Notes under the pieces: generated by a model | Told to the model about the DNA's origin: nothing | What the model saw: the letters and a program-made list of their open reading frames with translations, nothing else | The model's database searches: none | In this document: one piece after another, positions 7,997 to 17,145 of the stretch | Numbering within the stretch: position 1 is the stretch's first letter | Layout of the letters: each line of letters starts with the position of its first letter | Program-made: the position numbers and the translations under genes | Source of the DNA: Pleurocapsa sp. PCC 7319 | GTDB taxonomy: Bacteria; Cyanobacteriota; Cyanobacteriia; Cyanobacteriales; Xenococcaceae | DNA length: 64,000 nt | Direction of reading: 5' to 3' | NCBI RefSeq assembly: GCF_000332195.1 | Contig: NZ_KB235922.1 | Location: 2,763,322 to 2,827,321 of the forward strand

Positions 7997-9364
7997 CTAA
8001 ACAGATACTGGTTCTTGAGGTTTAGTTGCAGTTTTATCTGACCGCTCGGGCGGTTCTATTTCTAACTGTAAAGAAGATTTTTCCGTAATCAGGCGCGCTC
8101 CTCTGCCCAAAGTAATATAATTCCAAGCCCACTGAATCATCACTATCAGTTTGTTATCAAATTCAATTAGATAGTAGATGTGAGCAAAAACCCAAATTAT
8201 CCAGGCGATAAAACCAGAAAATCTGCCAATGTTAAGGTTGGCTACGGCTTTATTTTGTCCAATTACTGCCATGCTGCCAAAATCTTGATATGCAAATGGC
8301 GCCATAGTTTTTCCTTCGGCTCGTTGCATAATTAACTTAGCTACGTATTCCCCTTCTTTCATGGCTACAGGGGCAACACCAGGTAGGGGGCGATCGCCCT
8401 GATGAGCAAAGTTAGCTAAATCTCCAATGACAAAAATATCAGAGTAATTTTTGAGACTTAGGTCTGGTTCTACCATGACTCTACCGGCTCGATCTAATTC
8501 AGCTCCAGTGCGATCGGCTAAGACCTTACCCATAAAGGAAGCTTTTACCCCCGCAGCCCAAAGAATAGTGTGAGCATTAATGGTTTTAGTTTCTTCACCT
8601 TGACGAAAAGTAACAGAATTATCGGCGATATTAGTTACTAAAGTCTTAGTTTGTACCTCTACACCAAGCTTTTCTAATGCTTTTTGTGCTTGTGCCGATG
8701 ATTCTTCGGGATAGGGAGGCAAAATTCGCTCCATTCCCTCAAATAATAAGACTTTAGCCTGAGTAGTATCGATATCACGGAAATCATCCTTAACTGATTG
8801 ATGACAAATTTCTGCGATCGCACCTGCTAGTTCTACTCCAGTAGGACCACCCCCTACAACGACAAAATTGAGAAGAGCTTGGCGCTTTTCGGGATCGGGT
8901 TCCTTTTCTGCTGCCTCAAATGCCATAAAGATCCGACGACGCATTTCTAAGGCATCTTCCACAGTTTTCAAACCAGGGGCATCATCTTGCCAATGTTCGT
9001 TACCAAAATAGTGATGACTTACCCCCGTTGCCACAATTAAAGCATCGTAGTCTAATGCATCTCTATCTTCTAGGAAAACTTTCTTTGCTTCAGGATCGAT
9101 GTCTATTACCTTATCCAACAACACCTTTGTATTTTTGTGTTTACTTAAAACCACCCGCAAAGGAGAAGCGATATCGGCAGGGGACAATGTGCCAGTGGCT
9201 ACTTGATAGAGCAGAGGTTGAAATAAGTGAAAGTTACGTTTATCTATCAAAGTAACTTTCACTGGAGCATCTTTAAGAGATTTAGCTGCATAAAGTCCGC
9301 CAAAACCACCACCGACGATAACTATGTGAGGAACTGATGTCTGCTTAGTTTGAGTGCTGTTCAT
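7997..9364 (-). CDS. type II NAD(P)H dehydrogenase (NDH-2)
   Basis: 455 aa single-subunit flavoprotein that oxidises NAD(P)H and passes electrons to quinone without proton pumping. The first Rossmann motif GGGFGGLYAAKSL binds FAD at the N-terminus. A second, GGGPTGVELAGAIAE, at about residue 170 binds NAD(P)H. GVAPVAMKEGEYVA is the late FAD/quinone-site motif. A hydrophobic stretch (FSGFIAWIIWVFAHIYYLIEF) near residue 385 probably anchors it on the membrane. The start is ATG at 9362-9364. It stands alone, divergent from the DUF924 gene across a 400-bp A+T-rich spacer. Which cyanobacterial Ndb type it is cannot be decided by eye. Confidence 0.9.
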   Translation of the reverse strand: MNSTQTKQTSVPHIVIVGGGFGGLYAAKSLKDAPVKVTLIDKRNFHLFQPLLYQVATGTLSPADIASPLRVVLSKHKNTKVLLDKVIDIDPEAKKVFLEDRDALDYDALIVATGVSHHYFGNEHWQDDAPGLKTVEDALEMRRRIFMAFEAAEKEPDPEKRQALLNFVVVGGGPTGVELAGAIAEICHQSVKDDFRDIDTTQAKVLLFEGMERILPPYPEESSAQAQKALEKLGVEVQTKTLVTNIADNSVTFRQGEETKTINAHTILWAAGVKASFMGKVLADRTGAELDRAGRVMVEPDLSLKNYSDIFVIGDLANFAHQGDRPLPGVAPVAMKEGEYVAKLIMQRAEGKTMAPFAYQDFGSMAVIGQNKAVANLNIGRFSGFIAWIIWVFAHIYYLIEFDNKLIVMIQWAWNYITLGRGARLITEKSSLQLEIEPPERSDKTATKPQEPVSV

Positions 9365-9767
9365 AGTTTAATAATTAGGAGCTAAGTATGATAAATGGCG
9401 TTCTTAATAAAAATAAATTTGCTTGAATATCGAGAACTTCTAGGATGGAAAATTAATTTGCCAGCAATTATATACTAATACTAACTTTAGTTAACTATTG
9501 TAAACTAAGTATTACCTTAAAAGTATCAATACATTTGTATTTTATCGGTTCAATATTTTATTAATAACCCCTAATTTTTAATACTGATGTAGCAAGCAAA
9601 ACAAAATTTAGATAGATATTTTTAATCACTCTAATCAGAGTAAGTAATCACTCAATTTATAGCTATTGTTTCAGTAGACAAAGTCATATTTGCCAGTGGA
9701 AAATAAACTTTAGGCAACAGATTAATAACCAAAAAATTTGTCATGAATTGCTTATAGGTACAAAGTG
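9365..9767. other. A+T-rich divergent spacer, nothing identified
   Basis: About 400 bp between the divergent NDH-2 and DUF924 genes. It must contain both promoters, but no clear operator, repeat or small gene could be picked out. Confidence 0.5.
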
Positions 9768-10319
9768 ATGAATAAATCTAGTAATCCTGATGATATCTTG
9801 AGTTTTTGGTTTTCCGAGAAAGTAAAACCCTTGTGGTTCAAGAAAGATACTGAATTTGATCGAGAAATAAAACAGCGTTTTTTTGATACCTATCAACTAG
9901 CTAAAGCAGGAAAATTAGATGATTGGCGTAGCAATCCCGAAAGTATTTTGGCTTTGATTATTTTATTAGATCAATTTCCCCGTAATATGTTTCGCAGTAG
10001 TCCTCAAGCTTTTGCAACAGATCGGCAAGCAGTTGAGTTAACTCAATATGCTTTAGAAAAAAAATATGAACAAGAGCTATCCACGGAAAAAAAAGTATTT
10101 CTCTATATGCCTTTGATGCACAGTGAAAATCCAGAAAACCAGACTAAATGTGTGGAACTGTTCGCTAATTTGGAAAAGGAGGATAATCTCAAATTCGCCA
10201 TTAAACACCAAAAAATTGTTACTCGCTTTGGACGATTTCCTCATCGCAACAAAATATTAGGGAGAGAATCAACTCCAGCAGAACAAGAATTTTTAACTCA
10301 ACCAGGTTCAAGTTTTTAG
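9768..10319 (+). CDS. DUF924 family protein
   Basis: 183 aa from ATG 9768; an in-frame GTG lies one codon upstream. The family pattern is clear: DILSFWFSEKVKPLWFKKD at the start, LIILLDQFPRNMFR in the middle, FLYMPLMHSEN and HKIVTRFGRFPHRNKILGR towards the end. DUF924 proteins are soluble, helix-rich and TPR-like, with no established biochemical role. No operon partner is seen; the downstream 130 bp hold a repeat with GCTCTGCTAGCG and CTACGCGTAGCG. Confidence 0.9.
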   Translation: MNKSSNPDDILSFWFSEKVKPLWFKKDTEFDREIKQRFFDTYQLAKAGKLDDWRSNPESILALIILLDQFPRNMFRSSPQAFATDRQAVELTQYALEKKYEQELSTEKKVFLYMPLMHSENPENQTKCVELFANLEKEDNLKFAIKHQKIVTRFGRFPHRNKILGRESTPAEQEFLTQPGSSF

Positions 10320-10451
10320 CCATGTCTTAAAACTTGAACTCCTAATTACGAACTTCGTTGCGTTGTCGTCAGCCTTGCTTTTAGGCTAGCTTAATTCTTA
10401 CGAGAAGCTGCTCTGCTAGCGTCTACGCGTAGCGAGTACTCCGAACTCAAG

Positions 10452-11411
10452 TTAATTAGGTTTAATCCCGATAATGGTTCGATGGCGGGGATCGCTGGCG
10501 ACAGTTGTTTGATAATCAAAACCTGCTTCTTGGATCGCAGCTTCTACATCAAAAGTATAATAATCATCGCTCCATGGTTCGGTACTTTTCATTAAAGTAA
10601 ACAATACAGGCGGTAAACCCTGAATTACGGGAGAAGCGGGATTATTATCGACAATACCGATTACTCCTCCAGGCTTAAGAATACGGAATACCTCCCGAAA
10701 GATTTGTTTTGTTGCTTGACGTGGCAACTCATGAATGACAAATTGCAGAGTTACTAAATCTAGTGAGTTATCCGCTAACCCTGTCGATTCTCCTAAGCCA
10801 TGAAGCCATTGAGAAATTTCCTGTTGGGTATCAGTTGTTTGGGCTACTGCCAACATATAGGGAGATAAGTCTAAACCGATCGCATTAATAGCACTATCTT
10901 GTTTCTGGGAAAAATAACGGTGTAAAGCCAAAGTAGAAACTCCCACCGAGCAACCTAAATCAAGGATATCGGTAACTCTTGTAGGGGTATATTGTTCCAA
11001 TATCTGATAGCAACTATGACGTAGCCTTTGTTGTGCTTCCTGCCAACTAAGATTTTCGTTTTTCCAGACCCGTAAGCCCATCGAGTAAGTTGCTGAAGCT
11101 GCTTCAAAAGCGGCTTGCCAACAGAGATTTCCCCGATCATAAGCATGAAAAGGCACTTGATAGTATTCGGGATAAACTAGGTCGGGATTTGTCAGAGTAG
11201 CTAATAAGCTTTTTGCTCCAGATTGTTCTAGTTCTTGATAATTCTTGCGCCAGGGAATTCCGTTTTTTTCGGCAGTTTTAATTAATACTTGCCGCGCCTG
11301 ACTTTGCATAATGCCATATATTGGTTTGATTTGAATCAACAGGTTAACGAAGCGAGACAGTAGATCCTCTCCAGCCCAATCTGGTTTTATTTTATTAGTC
11401 GAAGATGTCAC
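10452..11411 (-). CDS. class I SAM-dependent methyltransferase
   Basis: 319 aa, GTG start at 11409-11411. The SAM-binding fold begins with ILDLGCSVGVSTLAL (motif I), then NAIGLDLSPYMLAVA (acidic loop) and LDLVTLQFVIHEL, and after it ILKPGGVIGIVDNN, all in the order of class I methyltransferases. About 150 residues precede the domain, with WQAAFEAASATYSMGLRVW just before it. The substrate is unknown. It faces the DUF924 gene convergently and is followed upstream by an SDR gene on the same strand 110 bp away. Confidence 0.85.
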   Translation of the reverse strand: MTSSTNKIKPDWAGEDLLSRFVNLLIQIKPIYGIMQSQARQVLIKTAEKNGIPWRKNYQELEQSGAKSLLATLTNPDLVYPEYYQVPFHAYDRGNLCWQAAFEAASATYSMGLRVWKNENLSWQEAQQRLRHSCYQILEQYTPTRVTDILDLGCSVGVSTLALHRYFSQKQDSAINAIGLDLSPYMLAVAQTTDTQQEISQWLHGLGESTGLADNSLDLVTLQFVIHELPRQATKQIFREVFRILKPGGVIGIVDNNPASPVIQGLPPVLFTLMKSTEPWSDDYYTFDVEAAIQEAGFDYQTTVASDPRHRTIIGIKPN

Positions 11412-11520
11412 AGTAGTTTGAAATTATTAAAGATGTGCTGACTTTTAGATCTAGTTTATAGTCTTGGGCGCGTTTTCATGCATGGTATCGATTAGATTGA
11501 AAGTGAATGCACTAATCTTA

Positions 11521-12291
11521 TTAAGTAAGATTTAGTCCGCCATCAGCAATTACAATCTCACCTGTCACATAGCTATTAGCAATCAGCATAGATGCTATCT
11601 GAGCGATTTCGTATGGTTGCGCTCCCCGACCCATAGGCGATCGCTCTTGCCAAAGTTTTTGTGCTTCTGTCCAGTTCTCACTCATAGGAGTATCTACAAG
11701 ACCAGGAGCGATCGCATTAACGCGAATAGATGGTGCTAGACTTACAGCCAGCAGCTTAGTTATATGGTTAAGAGATGCCTTAGTAACTGAATAAGGAATT
11801 GAGGCTCCCTTGGGACGAACTCCGGCATGAGAAGTAATATTGATAATGCAACTAGAATATTCCTGACAAGATGACTGACGCAAAGCGTTTTCCGCCTCGG
11901 AAATTAGTGTCCAAGGTGCAATTACATTAACTTCGTATAAATTTCGCCAGATCTCAGCGGAAGCCTCTTTCAGAGCAGAATGGGGAATTACAGCACTAAT
12001 GCCAGCATTATTTACCAATACGTCCAAACGACCGTGGTGAGATAATACATCCGCAACCAAACGACGGGCTTGCTTCTGATCGGCAAGATCGGCTTGGGTA
12101 TAAGATGCATCAGGATGAGACTGTGCTAGCGTCCTGCCAACTACTATTGATGATTTGGAATGAAAAGCGATCGTAAAGCCATCTGCTGCCAGTCGCTCGG
12201 CGATCGCCAATCCAATCCCAGATGTTGAACCTGTGATCAAAGCAACTCTCTTTTCGTTACCATTTTCGTTTTCAATTTGCTTAATGTTCAT
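11521..12291 (-). CDS. short-chain dehydrogenase/reductase (FabG-like)
   Basis: 256 aa classical SDR: NAD(P)-binding TGSTSGIGLAIAERLA, the structural NNAG, the catalytic Ser region NITSHAG and the catalytic YSVTK, then NAIAPGLVDTPM and a C-terminal VTGEIVIADGGLNL. These enzymes reduce ketones or oxidise alcohols; 3-oxoacyl-ACP reductases look the same, so the substrate is open. ATG at 12289-12291 follows an AAAGAGAT stretch. It is 110 bp from the methyltransferase on the same strand. A second SDR lies at 23.9 kb and is not closely similar by eye. Confidence 0.87.
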   Translation of the reverse strand: MNIKQIENENGNEKRVALITGSTSGIGLAIAERLAADGFTIAFHSKSSIVVGRTLAQSHPDASYTQADLADQKQARRLVADVLSHHGRLDVLVNNAGISAVIPHSALKEASAEIWRNLYEVNVIAPWTLISEAENALRQSSCQEYSSCIINITSHAGVRPKGASIPYSVTKASLNHITKLLAVSLAPSIRVNAIAPGLVDTPMSENWTEAQKLWQERSPMGRGAQPYEIAQIASMLIANSYVTGEIVIADGGLNLT

Positions 12292-12511
12292 ATCTCTTTT
12301 TGAGTTCTACGAACTGAGACTACAACAAAGAAAGTAACAACTTAATCACGAAAAAAAATCTATTGCTCGGTCTATCGCATGTTGAAGACCATTAGAGTGT
12401 ATCCAACCAACAAAAGCTGCATATTCACATTTTCCTTAATTGTTGGCAATGAAACTTAAATGATGAACATAATTTTTGATTAAATTATTTATTAGCCTTT
12501 GCTTCTCTAGA

Positions 12512-15040
12512 TTAGAATCCAACAATAATTTCCCACATTCCTATAGCCAAAGCAATGATAGCCATATGTTGGGGTAAGAGAAATTTAAATTGCTGACGAG
12601 CTATCTTTTGAGTTAAGAGGATAGATAATAGTACGCCAAAAATTAGGGAACATCCCTGCAAAAAAGCAATTACCGCGGGGTGGGCAACCAATACCGGTAG
12701 ACTTGTGCCATCTAAACCAAAGGTTGCCATGGTAACAGGAAGTATTTTGCCTCCTTCCCCTAACCCTAGCTGGAGATAATGAGCTAAGTTCCCTGCCAAT
12801 ACTAGAGGTAAATATCCATAGGCTAATTCAATAAATTGGCGGGGTTTGTATTTAGGGTTTAATTTTCCGATAAGTTGAATAATGCTTTGAGCTAGCAGAG
12901 GCAAAACCAAGGGTAAACTCAAAACTACAATAGAAACTAAAGCATGATTGCTAAATTGCTCTAAGTGAAAATCTAAACCAAGACGAGTGGATATTTCGGG
13001 TAAATGGTGCAGAAAAACTACATTCAATAGTAGGAATAATAAAGCTACTTCGTAACTGCGGGGAGTGTGAGTTGTCCATAATTCGATCCCCGGAGGACGT
13101 AAATTAAATTCTACCGAGCGATGAGGACAGGCTTTGAGACAAGTCATGCACAATACACAATCTCGATTATCAGTTAATTGTGCGGGATGAGAATATAAGG
13201 GGCAACCGTTTGTTTCTTGCCCTTCTCCCTTGGCTGCGCCACCTTTGTAACATTGATAGGTAGTACATTCTGCTGAGCAAGTCCCCTGTTGCGCCCTTAA
13301 TTCCGTCATCGACAGCTTGGCAAATAAGCCATTCATCCCCCCAATCGGACATAGATAACGACACCAAAAGCGACGTTCAAAGATGGCGGAAAAGATCATT
13401 GCCCCTGCGGTAATTAGTAACAATAAACACGCCGAAAGATAGGCGGTGTTTTCTAAATCCCAGAGTTCTTCCCAAAGCAAGATTAGAGCAAATAAACCAA
13501 ATAAAAACCAGCCTCCCCAGAGTTCTGCGGCACTTCTGGGCCATCTTTTTAGCTTTCGGGGAAATAAAATTAGGGAGAGTTTTTGAGTGATTTCGCCATA
13601 AATCATAAAGGGACATACCGCACACCAAAGTCTTCCGACAAAGGGAAATCCAATTAATATTAGAGGCCACCACCACGCCCAAAACAGATTAAGAGCAAAG
13701 TTTTCTTGACGATTTTGAGGAGCAATAAAGAGAACTAAAACAATAAAAGCAAAAAAGCCGAAAGTAAAGCCATAATTAATCCGGTCTGGAAACCAATCAC
13801 TGCGTAGAAAATAGCGTAACTTGGGGTATTTATTAAGTAGATTTAAACGATATTGTTTCTTTTTGCTTTGAGACTGCCAAACAATTTCTTCGGTAATGTC
13901 ATCACAACCTTGCAGTTGAGTTATGGCTCGTTCAATAATATTTTCCAGTTCGCTCAGATTATTGGGAAAATCATAAGCTTGTAATTTTCTTACTGCTTCG
14001 GAAGTTATCCTCGTTTTATTGAGACATTTATTACGACCAATTAGATTTAAATAGTAATTTACCTGTTCTTCTAGATCTGCTTTACGAACCCTTAAAGGAG
14101 GTACTTTAATCAAGTTATCTACCACTGCATCAATTTGGGGAACAGTTTGCTCAGAAATAAGAATTATTCTTGCCTGAGAAGTTTGTGGTTCAGCAACTTC
14201 ACCCCCAGGGCGCGTTACAGGGGTATATTGCTTAGTTTCAATTAAAGTTGCGATCGCTGGTAATAATTCAGATGGCAACTGTTGAATATTATTTAAAATT
14301 AAGGTACCTTCCCCAAGGCTAGCGATAAATCCTGGTTTACCACCGCTACGACCAAATAATTCTGCTCCACTAGTTTGTAATTTGCCACAATCGACTTTAA
14401 TAATTGGTTGCCGACGATAGGCTGAACCAAAATGAATCAAAGCTGCTAAATTATCTTTTTCCAACCCAGGCTCACCAAAAAGTAACACTGATTCTCTGGT
14501 TTCTGAAGCTTGTTTGATTTGCGATCGCAGTCTAGTTGAATAACGACTTTTGCCAATAACCCCACGTTTGGCTTTACTAACTAGATAAGGTCTTAAGATT
14601 TCTTGACGTTCTTGTTCAAATTGTAATTGTGATGATAATTCTTTTATTTCTGCTGCTAACTGTTGAGAAAAAGCTTGAGTGATTTCAGGATATTGTTCAA
14701 CTATATTTTGAAACTGAGAACTATTAATAAACCAAACTTTAGTTTCACTAATAGTTTTGATCGTATATTGTGTCGGCTGTTCTAAGAGCAAAGCATATAG
14801 ATTAAGTACGGTTCCCGACAACAAACTACTCTGACGAGATTCCAATTGACTATCACTGGCTAAGGTTCCTGTTTGAATAATATATAAGCCATCAGGTTCG
14901 GTATTTTCAGTAATCATGACCTCATTGGCAGCAACTGTTTGCTCCGAGACTAAAGAGGCGATCTCTGATAAAATTTCCGCTGATAAATTACCTAAACAAG
15001 TTTTTTGTTGGAGAAAAACCACTATGTCAGAAATATTCAT
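12512..15040 (-). CDS. fusion of cNMP-binding-like, degenerate AAA+ and polyferredoxin membrane domains
   Basis: 842 aa in three parts. Residues about 1-135 look like a Crp-type cyclic-nucleotide-binding domain (MITENTEPDGLYIIQTGTL). Residues about 160-385 resemble the AAA+ domain of sigma-54 activators. The Walker A is GEPGLEKD, Walker B lies near GEGTLILNN, and the sigma-54 contact loop GAFTGA is absent (GGKPGFIAS stands in its place). From about 400 on it is an integral membrane NapH/NosR/CcoG-like module with CAVCP and CRYLCPIG motifs, a Cys-rich insert, and CVLCMTCLKACP (a 4Fe-4S site), then several more membrane helices. Cyanobacteria lack sigma-54, so this is not a normal enhancer-binding protein. 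A membrane redox or signalling role is inference. No helix-turn-helix is visible after the AAA+ domain. Confidence 0.8.
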   Translation of the reverse strand: MNISDIVVFLQQKTCLGNLSAEILSEIASLVSEQTVAANEVMITENTEPDGLYIIQTGTLASDSQLESRQSSLLSGTVLNLYALLLEQPTQYTIKTISETKVWFINSSQFQNIVEQYPEITQAFSQQLAAEIKELSSQLQFEQERQEILRPYLVSKAKRGVIGKSRYSTRLRSQIKQASETRESVLLFGEPGLEKDNLAALIHFGSAYRRQPIIKVDCGKLQTSGAELFGRSGGKPGFIASLGEGTLILNNIQQLPSELLPAIATLIETKQYTPVTRPGGEVAEPQTSQARIILISEQTVPQIDAVVDNLIKVPPLRVRKADLEEQVNYYLNLIGRNKCLNKTRITSEAVRKLQAYDFPNNLSELENIIERAITQLQGCDDITEEIVWQSQSKKKQYRLNLLNKYPKLRYFLRSDWFPDRINYGFTFGFFAFIVLVLFIAPQNRQENFALNLFWAWWWPLILIGFPFVGRLWCAVCPFMIYGEITQKLSLILFPRKLKRWPRSAAELWGGWFLFGLFALILLWEELWDLENTAYLSACLLLLITAGAMIFSAIFERRFWCRYLCPIGGMNGLFAKLSMTELRAQQGTCSAECTTYQCYKGGAAKGEGQETNGCPLYSHPAQLTDNRDCVLCMTCLKACPHRSVEFNLRPPGIELWTTHTPRSYEVALLFLLLNVVFLHHLPEISTRLGLDFHLEQFSNHALVSIVVLSLPLVLPLLAQSIIQLIGKLNPKYKPRQFIELAYGYLPLVLAGNLAHYLQLGLGEGGKILPVTMATFGLDGTSLPVLVAHPAVIAFLQGCSLIFGVLLSILLTQKIARQQFKFLLPQHMAIIALAIGMWEIIVGF

Positions 15041-15124
15041 TTTTTAAAAGTGAGGTGCAATAGCAATATTCAACAACGTACCAAAATAATAGGTTCTCAG
15101 CTCAAGTCCTAAGAGGAAGTCTGA

Positions 15125-15748
15125 TCATAAATACACTTTACCAATCGGATTTAGTATTAGTTGATACTTAACAATTTGGCGATCAAGTAAATTTCTAACT
15201 AAAATATTTTCCAGTAAGCTTTTGTCAGTTAGCATATTGGCAGTCACAACATATTTCTGTTTTAGTTCTAAACCTGTTTTTTCCATTACCCTGATAGATG
15301 CTTTATTCTCGCTTAAAGCCCAAGCGACTATCTTATTGATATTCGATTCGGTAAAACTTCTGTTAACTAACGCTTTTGCTAATTCTGTGGCGTAACCTTT
15401 TCCCCAACTTTGTTTACGCAGACGATAACCTAATTCCACGGCATCAGATTCTGCAAGATTCAGTTGTTGAAGTAATTTAAAATCTGATTCGGGACGCAAA
15501 AATATCCAACCGATGAACTCATTACTTGATTTTTCGATTATTGCCCAAAAACCCAGGTTTTCATCTTTGTCGTAGTAACCCATTGCATAAGGTAAAAAAT
15601 TTTCGGCGATCGCTTCACGGCTACTGGGAATTCCCCCATTAATAAACCGCATCACTTCAGAATCACTATCTAAAGTGACCAAATTATCTTCGTCATCCTG
15701 ACAAAGCTGACGCAAAATCAATCTTGAAGTTTCTAAAAAAATATTCAT
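15125..15748 (-). CDS. GNAT-family N-acetyltransferase (RimJ/RimL-like)
   Basis: 207 aa. The opening LETSRLILRQLCQDDEDNLV and then DSEVMRFINGG, FWAIIEKSSNEFIGWIFL, LGYRLRKQSWGKGYATE (acetyl-CoA pyrophosphate loop) and ENKASIRVMEKTGLE are the standard order for this acetyl-CoA-dependent transferase group. The acceptor could be a ribosomal protein N-terminus or a small amine; it is not predictable. Its ATG (15746-15748) directly abuts the TAG stop of cobS (15749-15751) with no spacer, so it is almost certainly co-transcribed and translationally coupled with cobS. A functional link to cobalamin is not implied by the family. Confidence 0.87.
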   Translation of the reverse strand: MNIFLETSRLILRQLCQDDEDNLVTLDSDSEVMRFINGGIPSSREAIAENFLPYAMGYYDKDENLGFWAIIEKSSNEFIGWIFLRPESDFKLLQQLNLAESDAVELGYRLRKQSWGKGYATELAKALVNRSFTESNINKIVAWALSENKASIRVMEKTGLELKQKYVVTANMLTDKSLLENILVRNLLDRQIVKYQLILNPIGKVYL

Positions 15749-16537
15749 CTAAAATACCGTTAACCAACATAAGATTAAAGCTTCACTCCATTCGACTACT
15801 GCTCCATAAGTATCTCCTGTATGTCCTCCTAATTGTCTATAAAACCAATATCCAGTCCCCAAAGCGATCACACTATTACCCAAAACTATTATTCCAACTT
15901 GCCACCAATCAAGATATCCTGAAGTCAACCAAAAACCGCCACACCCCAGTAAACCAGACAGACCTAGCAATATATCTTGGGGTAGACGCAGATTTTCTTT
16001 ATGAAATGAGCCTTTACCTGTTTCTCTAAGATAGGGATAAAATGCGATCGCCATGACTTGTCCCCATCTAGCCCAACCGGCTGCGGAAAGCAAAACTAAC
16101 CACAGAGGAAGTGACATTTCGCTAATAGTTACTGTTTTTAATAACAAAATAATTACAGCGGCGATCGCTCCAAACGCTCCAGTTGCGCTGTCTTTCATTA
16201 CTGCTAGTTGACGCTCTTTATCAGTTACTGATAAACCATCGGCTGTATCCATCGCTCCATCTAAATGCAATCCTCCAGTTATCCCAATCCACAACGCCAC
16301 AATTAAGGCACTGCGGGTCATGATTGGCAACCGACAAAATTGCAGCAGTAAGTTTAATAAAGCCAATAATAATCCGATTAATATTCCTACTATTGGACAC
16401 CAGCGAGCAATCCGCGACCAATTGCTAGTCCACTTAAGAGACAAAGGGAGTATTGTATAAAAAATCACACTATACCCAAAAGAGGCAATTAAATTACTAA
16501 TCCACAATCCAAGACGATTGACAGATATTTTGGTCAT
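15749..16537 (-). CDS. cobS: adenosylcobinamide-GDP ribazoletransferase
   Basis: 262 aa integral membrane enzyme of the last steps of cobalamin assembly, joining adenosylcobinamide-GDP to alpha-ribazole (phosphate). The family motif GGLHLDGAMDTADGL followed by MKDSATGAFGAIAA is present, with the acidic residues that bind metal and GDP. Multiple hydrophobic segments match the expected membrane helices, and the C-terminal GHTGDTYGAV segment is also typical. It starts at ATG 16537. The GNAT gene follows without a gap. cobT lies elsewhere in the window (49.2 kb), so the pathway is dispersed, as is common in cyanobacteria. Confidence 0.93.
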   Translation of the reverse strand: MTKISVNRLGLWISNLIASFGYSVIFYTILPLSLKWTSNWSRIARWCPIVGILIGLLLALLNLLLQFCRLPIMTRSALIVALWIGITGGLHLDGAMDTADGLSVTDKERQLAVMKDSATGAFGAIAAVIILLLKTVTISEMSLPLWLVLLSAAGWARWGQVMAIAFYPYLRETGKGSFHKENLRLPQDILLGLSGLLGCGGFWLTSGYLDWWQVGIIVLGNSVIALGTGYWFYRQLGGHTGDTYGAVVEWSEALILCWLTVF

Positions 16538-16677
16538 GTATAAATACGTAATTAAAATTTCATTAAATACTAGGGAAATCTTGGGCTAATATTGTTTCAT
16601 AAGCTACTTTATTTTTACGCCATATTGCTAACAACCCAAAAATATTGAGCTAGATAATTCGAGAAAATGTACTTCTT

Positions 16678-17124
16678 ATGAGTAAACATCACGGTATGAA
16701 GTCTTTACCAGCCCCCTGTATTGTAGATAAGGGAATTGTGATTAACCAAGATGATATTAAACGCTTATTAGCTGATTTATGTCAGGTTTACTACGTTTAT
16801 ACTATAGATAGTCAAGTAAGCAGCGAAGGTCAAGGATTAATTCAAGAAATTTTTAGTGACTCTTGTCAAGCTACTTTAGTCGCCAATAGGAAGCTCTATA
16901 TAAATATTCACAGTTTTGATTATTTGCAGCTAAGTAAATCCACGGACAATCAGGCTTGCTTTGACCTGATTCAAGATAATCTTCAGCTACGACTCATTCC
17001 TGTCTCTCGAATTGCTCAGCCTCAAACTATATCAAGAAATATTGATGCTGAAACTATAGAAGCAATGGTTACAGAGGTTTTGTCTGCTCGTTTAGATGTA
17101 CAGCTTGATGATGAAGATTTTTAA
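16678..17124 (+). CDS. conserved hypothetical protein upstream of tgt
   Basis: 148 aa, soluble, acidic, no membrane segment or signal. It starts at ATG 16678 (MSKHHGMKSLPAPCIVDKG) and ends LDVQLDDEDF. The pattern (short strand-rich core around QATLVANRKLYINIHSFDYLQL) does not match a family I can name. It is 21 bp upstream of tgt on the same strand and probably co-transcribed with it. Its association with the tRNA modification enzyme is the only functional clue. Confidence 0.7.
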   Translation: MSKHHGMKSLPAPCIVDKGIVINQDDIKRLLADLCQVYYVYTIDSQVSSEGQGLIQEIFSDSCQATLVANRKLYINIHSFDYLQLSKSTDNQACFDLIQDNLQLRLIPVSRIAQPQTISRNIDAETIEAMVTEVLSARLDVQLDDEDF

Positions 17125-17145
17125 CTTAGGACTAATTAATCAATA

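Noticed and set aside
12512-15040. Annotation as a sigma-54-dependent transcription activator
   Set aside because: GAFTGA loop absent, no DNA-binding helix seen, fused to membrane Fe-S domains, and cyanobacteria lack sigma-54.
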